Below are positions 1 to 7,943 of a DNA stretch of 64,000 bases, piece by piece. The translations under genes and the position numbers were made by a program. Each line of letters opens with the position of its first letter. Positions within the stretch are counted from its first letter, which is position 1. This DNA is from Korobacter sp963703075. Lineage in GTDB: Bacteria > Acidobacteriota > Terriglobia > Terriglobales > Acidobacteriaceae. Location of the stretch: positions 4,402,001 through 4,466,000 of the forward strand of contig OY969786.1 of NCBI GenBank assembly GCA_963703075.1, written 5' to 3'. Under the pieces are notes generated by a model. It was given only the letters and a program-made list of their open reading frames with translations. It did not search any database and had not been told where the DNA came from.

Positions 1-461
1 TGCCGCAGTTAACGGTGGTATCGCCGGATGCGGGCGGCGTGGAGCGGGCAAGGTTCTTCGCGAAGAAGATGGAAGCGGCGCTGGCGATTGTCGATAAGCG
101 GCGCACGGAAATGAACGTAACCGAGGTGATGAACGTGATCGGCGATGTGGAAGGCCGATCATGCTTGATTCTCGACGACATTATCGACACGGCCGGGACG
201 CTGGTAAAGACAGCCCAGGCGCTGGTGGATGCGGGGGCGGCGAAAGTTTACGCCTGCGCCTCGCACGCGGTGCTTTCGGGAGAAGCGATTTCGCGGATCT
301 CGAAGTCGGCACTCACGGAGTTAGTAGTCACGAACACGATTCCCCTGACGGAAGCGGGAAAGAACGAACCCAAGATCAAGGTGCTTTCGATTGCCGGCTT
401 GATTGCTCGCGCGATCCAGTCGATTCACGAAGAGACCTCCGTCAGCAAACTGTTTTTGTAA
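1..461 (+). CDS. prs: Ribose-phosphate pyrophosphokinase, C-terminal part
   Basis: Makes PRPP from ribose 5-phosphate and ATP for nucleotide, His and Trp synthesis in the cytoplasm. The gene enters from outside the window; the reading frame is open from base 3 and ends with TAA at 459-461. Visible are the SPDAGGVERARFFA segment and the PRPP-binding loop LILDDIIDTAGTLVKTA, both hallmarks of Prs. About 150 C-terminal residues are present; the N-terminal half is missing only because of the window edge. It lies 12 bases upstream of rplY, in the order usual for many bacteria. Confidence 0.95.
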   Translation, partial: PQLTVVSPDAGGVERARFFAKKMEAALAIVDKRRTEMNVTEVMNVIGDVEGRSCLILDDIIDTAGTLVKTAQALVDAGAAKVYACASHAVLSGEAISRISKSALTELVVTNTIPLTEAGKNEPKIKVLSIAGLIARAIQSIHEETSVSKLFL

Positions 462-473
462 AGGAACGAGATT

Positions 474-1178
474 ATGGCGATTGCAGAAATTGAAGTAGCA
501 GCACAACCGCGGAAGGCTGGGGGCAAGAACGATGCCCGCCGGGTCCGCAAGACTGGGATGATTCCGGCGGCTGTTTATGGCGCGGGCAAAGATCCCCTGG
601 CCGTGGCCGTTGATCCGAAGGCGGTGAACAAGATCCTGCGCTCGGAAGCAGGGCACAACACGATTTTCGACCTGGCGGTAAACGGCGGGGCGGAGAAGGT
701 GATGATCGTGGACTGGCAGTATGAGCCGCTGAAAGGCCACCTGCTGCACGTGGATCTGAAACGCATCGCGATGGACCAAGTGCTGCGGGTAAGCGTGCCG
801 GTCATCCTGAAGGGAACCCCGGAAGGCGTGAAGACGGAAGGCGGCATCCTGGAGCAATTGATCCGCGAAGTCGAGATCGAGTGCTTGCCGGCAGACATTC
901 CGGCGGGGATTACGGTGGACGTGAGCAACCTGAAGTTCGGCGAGAACCTGCGCGTGTCCGATTTGGCGCACGACGACAAGATCAAGTTCCTGACCGACGA
1001 AGACCAGATGGTGGCGCACATCACGCACGTGAAGGAAGAAGTGGTGGCGACGCCCGATGCGGTTGCCGCAGAAGCGGGAACTACGCCGGCCGAGCCCGAG
1101 GTCATCAAGAAGGGCAAGACCGACGCCGAAGGCGCCGAGGGCGAAGCAGCCGAGAAAAAGGGCGAGAAGAAGAAGTAG
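474..1178 (+). CDS. rplY: 50S ribosomal protein L25 (Ctc/TL5 type)
   Basis: Binds 5S rRNA in the large ribosomal subunit. The 234-residue protein is the long Ctc/TL5 form: an N-terminal L25 domain (motif GMIPAAVYGAGKDPLAVAV) followed by the TL5 C-terminal beta domain and a charged Ala/Glu/Lys-rich tail ending in KKGEKKK. ATG at 474 is preceded by AAGGAACGAG, a good ribosome binding site. It follows prs by 12 bases, so the two are probably co-transcribed. The tail beyond about residue 190 is low-complexity and probably disordered. Confidence 0.96.
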   Translation: MAIAEIEVAAQPRKAGGKNDARRVRKTGMIPAAVYGAGKDPLAVAVDPKAVNKILRSEAGHNTIFDLAVNGGAEKVMIVDWQYEPLKGHLLHVDLKRIAMDQVLRVSVPVILKGTPEGVKTEGGILEQLIREVEIECLPADIPAGITVDVSNLKFGENLRVSDLAHDDKIKFLTDEDQMVAHITHVKEEVVATPDAVAAEAGTTPAEPEVIKKGKTDAEGAEGEAAEKKGEKKK

Positions 1179-1194
1179 TGCTTCTGACGCGGGG

Positions 1195-1237
1195 AACAGC
1201 AGGTTGCCGCGTCGCTACGCTTCTCGCAATGACAAGA
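1195..1237. repeat. Short interspersed repeat, type B (GCAATGACAAG end)
   Basis: AACAGCAGGTTGCCGCGTCG followed by CTACGCTTCTCGCAATGACAAG. Near-identical copies occur around 7950, 8095, 8235, 8370, 11030 and 11145. It lies between rplY and pth and contains an imperfect dyad around the CGCTACGC core. It resembles the REP-like elements frequent in acidobacterial intergenic regions. Confidence 0.75.
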
Positions 1238-1298
1238 AGAAGCGTTGTTCAACTCGGTTGGCTGCGACGCGGTAACGCTTGATCGATAGGGGAAAGGC

Positions 1299-1898
1299 GT
1301 GAAACTGATTGTTGGACTCGGGAATCCCGGGATTGAATATCAGTTCACGCCCCACAACCTGGGGTTTCTGGCGGTGGACCGGATTGCCGAGAAGTATGGG
1401 TTCCGGGTGAACAACCGGAACTGCAAGGCCCAGACCGGGCGTGGACGCATAGGGGACGTGGAGGTCGTGCTGGCGAAGCCGGAGACCTACATGAACCTGA
1501 GCGGCATGGCGGTGCGGGAGTTGATCGGCGAATACGAAGCCGATCCGCAGAAGGACATGATCGTGATCTATGACGATCTCGATCTACCGTATGGAACCAT
1601 ACGGGTCCGGGAGCGAGGCAGTGCCGGGGGACACAACGGGGTGCAGAGCATTATCGGCAGCCTGGGAACGCAGGAGTTTTTGCGGATCCGCATAGGGATT
1701 GCGCCGGAGTTCAAGTTGAGCGACGGCGCGAGTTATGTTCTTTCGCAATTGAAGAAGTCGCAGTTGCCGGTAATCGACCAGGCGCTGGATGAGGCGGCTG
1801 AGGCCGTGAAGATCATTCTGAGCGAAGGGGCTGGGCCGGCGATGAACCGATTCAACCGGAAGCCGGAGAAGGCGGAAGAGGACGGGGCGACGAAGTGA
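1299..1898 (+). CDS. pth: Peptidyl-tRNA hydrolase
   Basis: Releases tRNA from peptidyl-tRNA that has dropped off the ribosome. The 199-residue protein shows the Pth signature at the N-terminus (LIVGLGNPGIEYQFTPHNLGF) with the catalytic His at residue 19, the YMNLSG segment and the DDLDLPYG...GSAGGHNG block. The start is GTG at 1299 after GGGGAAAGGC. Length is normal for the family plus a short charged tail. It stands between rplY and the rpsF-rpsR-rplI group. Confidence 0.96.
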   Translation: MKLIVGLGNPGIEYQFTPHNLGFLAVDRIAEKYGFRVNNRNCKAQTGRGRIGDVEVVLAKPETYMNLSGMAVRELIGEYEADPQKDMIVIYDDLDLPYGTIRVRERGSAGGHNGVQSIIGSLGTQEFLRIRIGIAPEFKLSDGASYVLSQLKKSQLPVIDQALDEAAEAVKIILSEGAGPAMNRFNRKPEKAEEDGATK

Positions 1899-2010
1899 AA
1901 ACCCCCACCCTTCGCTTGCTCAGGATGGGGCACCCGGAGAGATTGATTCGGGAGATTGAGAAAATCCCCAACCTTCGCGGAAAGCGCTCAGGATGGGGCA
2001 CCCGGAGAAT
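1898..2010. repeat. Two type A interspersed repeats
   Basis: Two copies of the CCCCACCCTTCGC...GCTCAGGATGGGGCACCCGG element, at about 1900-1937 and 1963-2006. The second has the longer TTCGCGGAAAGCGCTC centre. CCCCACCC and GGATGGGG flank the centre as an imperfect inverted repeat. They separate pth from rpsF. Confidence 0.75.
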
Positions 2011-2040
2011 TTATCCGGGGAGAGAGATTGGAGAAGAAGA

Positions 2041-2481
2041 ATGCAGCGTATTTATGAGGTGATGTTCGTGGTTCGGCCGGATTTGACGGAAGAGGACCAG
2101 GAAAAGCTGCTCTCCACGCTGGAGACGCAGATTGGCAATGCGGGCGGGACGATCAAGTCCGTAGACAAATGGGGCAAGCGCCGGCTGGCGTATGAAGTGC
2201 GCAACTTCACGGACGGGATGTACTTCCTGATCACGCTGGAGGGCGAAGGCGCGCTGATTAAAGAAGTGGAGCGCCGCTTGCGCGTGACGGAACAGGTGAT
2301 CAAGTTCATCACGGTACGGGTGGACGAAGAGCAGAAGCGTCTGGCGAAGGTGAAGGCGATCCGCGACAAGCACGTCCGCGGGAAGGGTACGCGCGCGGCG
2401 GAAGCAGCCGCGGCCGAACCGCCGGCAGCGCCTGCAGCAGCGCCGGCCGAAACACCCGGAGCGGAACCAGCGGCGGTGTAG
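2041..2481 (+). CDS. rpsF: 30S ribosomal protein S6
   Basis: Small-subunit protein that pairs with S18 on the platform. The S6 fold is clear from MQRIYEVMFVVRPDLTEED and the WGKRRLAYEVRNFTDGMYFLITLE and TEQVIKFITVRVDE segments. I take ATG at 2041, preceded by GGAGAAGAAGA, rather than the in-frame codon at 1993, which lies inside the upstream repeat and would add residues unknown in S6. The 146-residue product has a proline/alanine-rich C-terminal extension of about 35 residues, as in other acidobacteria-like S6 proteins. Confidence 0.95.
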   Translation: MQRIYEVMFVVRPDLTEEDQEKLLSTLETQIGNAGGTIKSVDKWGKRRLAYEVRNFTDGMYFLITLEGEGALIKEVERRLRVTEQVIKFITVRVDEEQKRLAKVKAIRDKHVRGKGTRAAEAAAAEPPAAPAAAPAETPGAEPAAV

Positions 2482-2524
2482 TGCCGCTCTTCGTGAACGG
2501 CGGCCGGCGTGAGGGATTGAGAGT

Positions 2525-2565
2525 ATTGAGGCCCACCCTGTCCTGCGGACAAGGGGTGGGGCACC
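2525..2565. repeat. Type A-like repeat, GTCC-centre variant
   Basis: CCCACCCTGTCCTGCGGACAAGGGGTGGGGCACC, a variant with a GTCC-TGC-GGAC core hairpin; a close relative lies at 22529-22558. Sits between rpsF and rpsR. Confidence 0.6.
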
Positions 2566-2600
2566 TACAGTTTTAGTGGTATCGAGATTGGAGACTGGAA

Positions 2601-2984
2601 ATGGCAGACGAAACGACAGTGAAGACAGCGCCTGAGGGCGCGACGAGTGATGCGCCGGCGGCGACGCCTTCGACGGGAGCGCCCCAGGGACGGCGTGAGG
2701 GTGGTGGCGGACCTCGCGGCGACCGTGGACCGCGTCCCGGTGGAGCGGGGCGGGATGGAGGGCGAAAGTTTTTCCGCCGCAAGAAGGTTTGTAAATTCTG
2801 CGTGGAGAAGATTGACGCGATCGATTACAAGGACGTGCGCCTGCTCGGGCAGTTCGTGGCAGAGAGCGGGAAGATCGTTCCCCGGCGTTTGACTGGCGTA
2901 TGCACGCCGCATCAGCGGCGGTTGAGCGATGCGATCAAGCAGGCGCGGAACATTGCGCTGCTGCCGTTTGCGGCGGCGCGGTAG
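2601..2984 (+). CDS. rpsR: 30S ribosomal protein S18 with long N-terminal extension
   Basis: Small-subunit protein, partner of S6. The S18 core begins near residue 55 (RRKKVCKFCVEKIDAIDYKDV) and runs to the end, with the typical GKIVPRRLTGVCTPHQRRLSDAIKQARNIALLPF. The cysteines CKFC plus GVCTPHQ match the zinc-binding form of S18. The first ~55 residues are Ala/Pro/Gly/Arg-rich and probably disordered, making the protein (127 aa) longer than the usual 75-90. ATG at 2601 follows GGAGACTGGAA. Confidence 0.95.
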   Translation: MADETTVKTAPEGATSDAPAATPSTGAPQGRREGGGGPRGDRGPRPGGAGRDGGRKFFRRKKVCKFCVEKIDAIDYKDVRLLGQFVAESGKIVPRRLTGVCTPHQRRLSDAIKQARNIALLPFAAAR

Positions 2985-2997
2985 AACGTCACTCCTG

Positions 2998-3290
2998 GGT
3001 GAAGGACTGCAAGATCCTTCGACTGAGAACGCTTCGCGTTCTTCGCTCAGGATGACAACAGCAGGTCCCCACGGCGCAAAGGCTGCGCCTCGGGATGACA
3101 AGAAAGAGTGTGTGCTGCGGGCAGGGTTGGCGGCTGGCCGCGGGGCGAAAGTCCCCACCCTTCGCGAAAGGCGCTCAGGATGGGGCACCCAGAAAGTCCC
3201 CACCCTTCGCGAAGAGCTGAGGATGGGGCAACCAAGAAAGTCCCCACCCTTCGCGAAAGGCGCTCAGGATGGGGCACCCGCGAAAAAGCC
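2998..3290. repeat. Cluster of interspersed repeats between rpsR and rplI
   Basis: This gene-free stretch of about 340 bases is mostly repeats. At 3013-3102 are a CTTCGCTCAGGATGACA-type and a GGTCCCCACGG...CTCGGGATGACAAG-type element. At about 3148-3284 are three tandem type A copies, each beginning AAGTCCCCACCCTTCGCGAA and spaced about 45 bases. An open frame runs through the stretch into rplI, but its translation is only repeat sequence. Confidence 0.75.
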
Positions 3291-3324
3291 GGTAGATACG
3301 AAATTTTGGATGGAGCTTACGACA

Positions 3325-3783
3325 ATGGAAGTGATTCTGAAGCAAGACGTGGATGCGCTCGGGCACCAGGGCGATGTGGTGAAGGTGGCGGACGGATATG
3401 GACGCAACTATTTGCTGCCGAAAAAGTTGGCCATCGAGGCAACGGCGGCGAACAAGGCCGTGATCGAGCAGATGAAGGCGGCCGCAGTGCGCAAAGTGGC
3501 GCGCGATAAGGCGGACGCGGAGTCGCTGGCCAAGCAATTCGAGGGCGTGACGGTGACGTTTACGCGCCGCTCGGGTGAGAACAACCAACTGTTTGGATCG
3601 GTGACGACCTCGGACATCGCGAGCGAGTTGGAGAAGCAGGGACTGAAGATCGATCGCCGCAAGCTGTCGCTGGTGGAACCGATCAAGACGACCGGCAACT
3701 TCCACGTGGCGGTGAAGCTGCACCGCGACGTGACGGTGCAGGTTCCGGTGAATGTGGCGAAGGAAGCGGAAGCGGCGCAGTAG
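3325..3783 (+). CDS. rplI: 50S ribosomal protein L9
   Basis: Large-subunit protein binding 23S rRNA near the L1 stalk. The N-terminal L9 domain MEVILKQDVDALGHQGDVVKV...GYGRNYLLPKKLA is followed by the connecting helix and the C-terminal domain. Length is 152 residues, as expected. The start chosen is ATG 3325, with GGAG at 3312-3315 at nine-base spacing; an in-frame ATG at 3310 would add MELTT and has no ribosome binding site. The frame is open upstream only through repeats. Confidence 0.95.
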   Translation: MEVILKQDVDALGHQGDVVKVADGYGRNYLLPKKLAIEATAANKAVIEQMKAAAVRKVARDKADAESLAKQFEGVTVTFTRRSGENNQLFGSVTTSDIASELEKQGLKIDRRKLSLVEPIKTTGNFHVAVKLHRDVTVQVPVNVAKEAEAAQ

Positions 3784-3883
3784 GTTCATCCTGGATCAAG
3801 CACAGGCGATGTGGCCGAACGCGAGACGCGCGATGTCCTTCAAATGCAAATGGCGCTCGGCCGGCGCGCGCGGAAGATGAAGG

Positions 3884-3921
3884 CGGACCAGTTCTCGTGG
3901 GAGGGCTGGTCCGTTTTGTTT
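3884..3921 (+). terminator. Intrinsic terminator after rplI
   Basis: CGGACCAG (3884-3891) pairs perfectly with CTGGTCCG (3906-3913), followed by TTTTGTTTG. It closes the ribosomal protein operon about 100 bases after rplI. Confidence 0.8.
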
Positions 3922-3968
3922 GCACGAAGTGCATAAATCGCAATGGATTCGAATGGGAGAATGGAAGC

Positions 3969-4871
3969 ATGCAGAAGACCCTGACATCAACGGCAGTTTT
4001 ACTGGCGGCTGGGATGATGCTGGCTGGGAACGTCCTGGCACAGCAGACTCCGCCGACAACCACTCCGGCAACGCCGGCGAAAACGACTTCGACGGGCACG
4101 ACCAAGGCACATACAGCGACGACGGCGAAGAAGACGGCGGCAGCGCCGCTGACCCTGACGACGGCAAAGCAGAAGGCGAGCTACGCCATCGGGACGAGCA
4201 TTGGCCGGAAGCTGCATGACGATGACCTGGATGTCGATACGGCGATCATGATGCGGGCGCTGAAAGATGCGATGGCGGGGACCAAGCCGGCGCTGACCGA
4301 CGACCAGATGCGCTCGGCGCTGACGGATTTCCAGCAGCAGGCGATGAAGGAAGCGGCGGTGAAGAACAAGACGCTGGGCGATGCGTATCGCGCGGCGAAC
4401 AAGACGAAAGAGGGCGTGACCACGCTGCCGAGCGGGTTGCAGTACAAGATCCTGACGGCGGGCACGGGCCCGAAGCCGTCGAAGGACGACTCGGTGGTAT
4501 GCAATTATCGCGGAACGTTTGTGGATGGCAAAGAGTTTGACAGCTCGTACAAGCGCGGACAGCCGGCGACATTTCCGGTCACGGGCGTGATCAAGGGTTG
4601 GACCGAGGCGCTGCAGTTGATGCCGGTGGGATCGAAGTGGCAGCTGGTGATTCCGCCTGACATGGCGTATGGCGAGCAGGGGCGTCCGGGGATGCCGCCG
4701 AATTCGACGCTGGTGTTCGAGGTGAGCCTGGAAAAGATTGCAGAAAAGGAAAAGCCCGCACCGGAAGGTCCGGCACCGCAAGGGAACCCCGCAACCCAAG
4801 GGAACCCGGCGGCTCCGCAGCATCCGGCGGACCAGCCGCAGGCGCAACCGCAGAGTCATCCGCAGCGGTAA
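3969..4871 (+). CDS. Secreted FKBP-type peptidyl-prolyl isomerase (FkpA/Mip-like)
   Basis: Catalyses cis-trans isomerisation of proline bonds, probably in the periplasm. Start at ATG 3969 gives a clean signal peptide (MQKTLTSTAVLLAAGMMLAGNVLAQ). A Thr/Ala-rich linker to about residue 55 is followed by an FKBP_N dimerisation region (QKASYAIGTSIGRKL...FQQQ) and the FKBP domain (DSVVCNYRGTFVDGKEFDSSYKRGQPATFPV...VIKGWTEALQLMPVGSKWQLVIPPDMAYGEQG...NSTLVFEVSLEKI). The last ~50 residues are Pro/Gln/Ala repeats. It has terminators on both sides, so it is probably transcribed alone. Confidence 0.93.
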   Translation: MQKTLTSTAVLLAAGMMLAGNVLAQQTPPTTTPATPAKTTSTGTTKAHTATTAKKTAAAPLTLTTAKQKASYAIGTSIGRKLHDDDLDVDTAIMMRALKDAMAGTKPALTDDQMRSALTDFQQQAMKEAAVKNKTLGDAYRAANKTKEGVTTLPSGLQYKILTAGTGPKPSKDDSVVCNYRGTFVDGKEFDSSYKRGQPATFPVTGVIKGWTEALQLMPVGSKWQLVIPPDMAYGEQGRPGMPPNSTLVFEVSLEKIAEKEKPAPEGPAPQGNPATQGNPAAPQHPADQPQAQPQSHPQR

Positions 4872-4893
4872 TCGTTGCAGAGTTTCGAAACTA

Positions 4894-4920
4894 CGGCAGG
4901 CTTCGCGCCTGCCGTTTTTC
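4894..4920 (+). terminator. Intrinsic terminator after the FKBP gene
   Basis: CGGCAGGC (4894-4901), loop TTCGC, GCCTGCCG (4907-4914), then TTTTTCTTT. A textbook hairpin with a U-run, between convergent genes. Confidence 0.88.
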
Positions 4921-4924
4921 TTTG

Positions 4925-7216
4925 CTAGTAGAAGTAGGGCGTCTTCCGGGCCCAGTCGCTGGCGGAATATTTTCCGTGGAGGAGTTGGAAGGCTTGCTTG
5001 CTCAGGGCGCCGGTTTTGTCGTCGGTACAGCCGTACCGGGTGGCGCGGACGACGAGATGCAGGGCTTCGGGGATGCGCGGATCGTCGGGCGCGGACTTTG
5101 CCCAGGCGAGGACTTCGGCGGCGAGGTAGTTGGGAGCGGGACCGAGCTTGGAGAGGGTAGACCATTCGGCGTCGGCGGCCGATTTCTCGGCGGGAGTGAG
5201 GAATGCAGGGCTGCGTTCGGCTGGTCGCTTCGGCTGGACGGGAACTCCGGCGGAATTGATGAATTGCGAACTGGCGGTATCGATGCGCGCCCCGAGATCG
5301 GCGCACCACCAGTTGTCACGGTAGTTGTCGATGCGATCGACAGCGGTTGTGCGCTGCATGTTGGGGACGACGTAGGGACGCAGACCGGGATTGTGGAGGA
5401 GCGTCCAGAGAGCGGCGCGATGGCGGGCTTCGCTGGTTGCGGCCTTGGCGTAGTCGTCGCCCGAAGGCGCGAGAGGCGGAGTGTCGTGCTTCACGGCGGG
5501 CGCTAACTGGCTGGCGGTGGCGGGCTGGTTGAGCAGGAGAGCGCGAGTCCAGGTGGATTGCGCGACTTCGGCCTGCAGAGGCTTGGGCTCGACGCGGGCG
5601 GCGGCGCGAACGAGCAGAGAGAGCGGCAGGGCACGGTTGAAGACGGCGGTGCTGTCGGTATCGAAGTAGGTGTCGTGCGGAGCATGGGGTGGTACGGGTG
5701 CGCCTTCCTTCAACTGGAGTTGCGCATAGGGGCCGGCGGCATCTTCACGGGGCGCGAAGCGGAGAAACTCGTCGAAGGTGTGGGCCATCGCCATGCGTTG
5801 CTTCCAGAAAAGATTGCGGGAGGAGATAGGCGCGTCCTTGGAAAGATAGGCGAGGTTGGCATCGATGAGGGAGCGGGCGGCATTGTCATCTCCCGACGCG
5901 TGGAGGGAAGCCGTGCGCTGAAAGAGGACGGTCAGCAAGCGCGGGTCGTGCGGATCGAGCTGCGAGGCCGCGGCCATGAACTCCAGCTCGGCAGGATCTT
6001 TGGCAGGAGTTGCGGTGAGAGCGGCGACCAGCCAGGGCAGGGATTTCGTTTCCCGCCATTTTTCGATGGCATGGTCTTTCGCGCTGGGGCCGGACTGGAA
6101 GGTGCGGATCCAGTCGGTGAGGTCGTCCTTGCGTGCTTCGGAGTTCACATCGTTGCCGGAGTTGTTATCGAGCAGATAGCGGTAGTCGATGAGGTCCTGG
6201 GCGACGTCAGCGCTGGTGCCATTGGTGAGGCGCTGGGCGAGCTCGCGGGTACGTTCCTCGGGATGGAGACGAGCTTCGACGAAGCCGAGCATGTGCTCGC
6301 AGGGTGGATAACTGGGGATCAGCATGCGGTTGTTGAGGATGGCTTTCAAGCGCGCCTCGGCCTTGGTCATCAGCTCGGCGTCGAAGGCGCGCTCCTGGCT
6401 GGACTTGAGAGTCGCGGCGCGAATGAGCGAACGGGCGGCGAGATAAGGTCCCCAGATGCGCCACGGGGAGAGCTTGTCGTGACCGATGTCGTCGAAGCGC
6501 TGGACGGCTTCGATGAGTTGATCGGGGCTGCCGCTGTAAAGGAGCGCAGCAGCGACCTGGTAGTCGCGATCGCGCTGGAGCACCGGGTTGGTGGTCTCGA
6601 TGGTGGGTGGGAGCGGGGCATCTTTTTTCGAGCAGCGGGCGAAGACGGCATCCTGCCCGGCGATCCAAGTCTTGAGGTCGGCACTGCCGGCTCCCCATTT
6701 TTGCTGGCGATCGCGCAGGGTGGCGACGGCGGTAGTAAAAGACGCGTCGGGACAATTCAGAAACGATTGGTAGTTAGCGTAGTTGAGATTCTGATCGATG
6801 GCGGCGTCGGGTTGCGGTGGCGTCTCACCGAGAACCTTGGCGCGTTCGGTAAGCCAGAGAGCGGAGGGAGGCGTGGAACTCGGGGCGCCTTGGTAGGAAT
6901 TCAAGAATCCCTCGCTGGCCATGGCATCGGCGGACTTGGCTCCGGTGGTGAGCAGCGGATCGAGGGCATCGATTTCTTTACTGCTGAGAGGGTGGCCATT
7001 GAGAGACCGATAAGCGATGACGAGATACATGCGATGGAAGCTGGGCTGGAGGACGCCGAGATGGCCGTGCAGGAAGGCGGCGATCGGGTAGTCGGGATGG
7101 GTGTCGAAAGAAAAAGTTGCGCTGTCGAAGAAGGGCCCGCACGAAAAGATATTACGGGGCACGAAAACGAGGAAGGCGAAGGCGAGAAGGAGCAGCGAAC
7201 GCTGGAAGAATCTCAT
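4925..7216 (-). CDS. Uncharacterised secreted protein, 763 aa
   Basis: I do not recognise a named family. Starting at ATG 7216 gives a signal sequence MRFFQRSLLLLAFAFLVFVP followed by NIFSCGPFF, so it is exported and could be a lipoprotein, though the Cys context is not a canonical lipobox. The rest is mostly alpha-helical in character, with Ala/Leu/Arg-rich stretches that could be tetratricopeptide-like; no catalytic motif is evident. The start overlaps the stop of the preceding minus-strand gene by 4 bases (ATGA), so the two are translationally coupled. A long plus-strand frame across it is a codon-bias shadow. Confidence 0.75.
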   Translation of the reverse strand: MRFFQRSLLLLAFAFLVFVPRNIFSCGPFFDSATFSFDTHPDYPIAAFLHGHLGVLQPSFHRMYLVIAYRSLNGHPLSSKEIDALDPLLTTGAKSADAMASEGFLNSYQGAPSSTPPSALWLTERAKVLGETPPQPDAAIDQNLNYANYQSFLNCPDASFTTAVATLRDRQQKWGAGSADLKTWIAGQDAVFARCSKKDAPLPPTIETTNPVLQRDRDYQVAAALLYSGSPDQLIEAVQRFDDIGHDKLSPWRIWGPYLAARSLIRAATLKSSQERAFDAELMTKAEARLKAILNNRMLIPSYPPCEHMLGFVEARLHPEERTRELAQRLTNGTSADVAQDLIDYRYLLDNNSGNDVNSEARKDDLTDWIRTFQSGPSAKDHAIEKWRETKSLPWLVAALTATPAKDPAELEFMAAASQLDPHDPRLLTVLFQRTASLHASGDDNAARSLIDANLAYLSKDAPISSRNLFWKQRMAMAHTFDEFLRFAPREDAAGPYAQLQLKEGAPVPPHAPHDTYFDTDSTAVFNRALPLSLLVRAAARVEPKPLQAEVAQSTWTRALLLNQPATASQLAPAVKHDTPPLAPSGDDYAKAATSEARHRAALWTLLHNPGLRPYVVPNMQRTTAVDRIDNYRDNWWCADLGARIDTASSQFINSAGVPVQPKRPAERSPAFLTPAEKSAADAEWSTLSKLGPAPNYLAAEVLAWAKSAPDDPRIPEALHLVVRATRYGCTDDKTGALSKQAFQLLHGKYSASDWARKTPYFY

Positions 7217-7941
7217 CGGGCCAGCCTTTCGAGAACGCGGCGGTAATCGGCTTCGGTCCAGGCGGAGGGCGCGAAGGCGTAAACGTGGACGTTGGTATCG
7301 AAGTGCGGCCATGGTTCATCGAGCGAGACGCCGACGCTCGCGCGGCAGAGCGGCTCAGGCAAGAGGCGGACGTCCATGCGATCGCGGCGGATGTTGTCCT
7401 TGTCGACGCCCATGCGGAAGTACATGGGGACGGCCTCATCGATGGGAAGAGCGGTGAGCCAGTCGTCGCCAGCGCACCAGGAGACGAGGGCGGTGATGGA
7501 GAGCGGCATGCCTTTGGGCAGCCGGGCGCGGACTTCGGTCAGAAGAGAGCGGTAGAAATCGCGTTGCGAAACGGTGGCGTCGAAGTCGATTTGAATAGCG
7601 CGGGTGCGGGGATTGTCGGCGAGTCGGGCGATGCGAGCAGCGATGGTTTGCGGGTCGGCGGTTGCGTTGCCTTGGAGGCGGACGACGGCGATGAAGTCGG
7701 CGTTGGGTGGGGCAGCGACCGGTTGGGTTCGCGGTTCGTAACGGACGGCGGGCGCGAGATAGATGGTTTCGGCGAGGACGGCAATCGAGGATCGATGGGT
7801 ATCGATATACGCGAGGTGCTCGGGACGTTGCCACGCCCAGAGAGCGACGCGGGGACGTTGGCGGGCGGAGCGAGCATGCAGCGCCCATGCGCTGAAGAGG
7901 ATGGTGGCGAGCAGGAGGGCGGCGAGGAGACGGGTCGACAT
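7213..7941 (-). CDS. Membrane-anchored or secreted protein, DUF3142-like
   Basis: A 242-residue protein with an N-terminal hydrophobic signal (RLLAALLLATILFSAWALHA) and then RPRVALWAWQRPEHLAYID, resembling the start of DUF3142 proteins; the family assignment is from memory of that motif and is tentative. The middle (TRAIQIDFDATVSQRDFYRSLL...LPKGMPLSITALVSWC) looks like a beta/alpha barrel of the glycoside-hydrolase type. Role unknown. ATG at 7941 is chosen because the open frame upstream runs only through repeats. It is coupled to the downstream 763-residue gene by an ATGA overlap. Confidence 0.75.
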   Translation of the reverse strand: MSTRLLAALLLATILFSAWALHARSARQRPRVALWAWQRPEHLAYIDTHRSSIAVLAETIYLAPAVRYEPRTQPVAAPPNADFIAVVRLQGNATADPQTIAARIARLADNPRTRAIQIDFDATVSQRDFYRSLLTEVRARLPKGMPLSITALVSWCAGDDWLTALPIDEAVPMYFRMGVDKDNIRRDRMDVRLLPEPLCRASVGVSLDEPWPHFDTNVHVYAFAPSAWTEADYRRVLERLAR

Positions 7942-7943
7942 TC

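Noticed and set aside
3999..5309. 436-codon minus-strand frame over the FKBP gene
   Set aside because: Arg/His-rich shadow; the plus strand encodes a complete FKBP with signal peptide and a terminator.
5558..7246. 562-codon plus-strand frame opposite the 763-residue secreted protein gene
   Set aside because: Gly/Arg/Glu-rich composition typical of antisense shadows in high-GC genes; the minus strand has a signal peptide and gene coupling.
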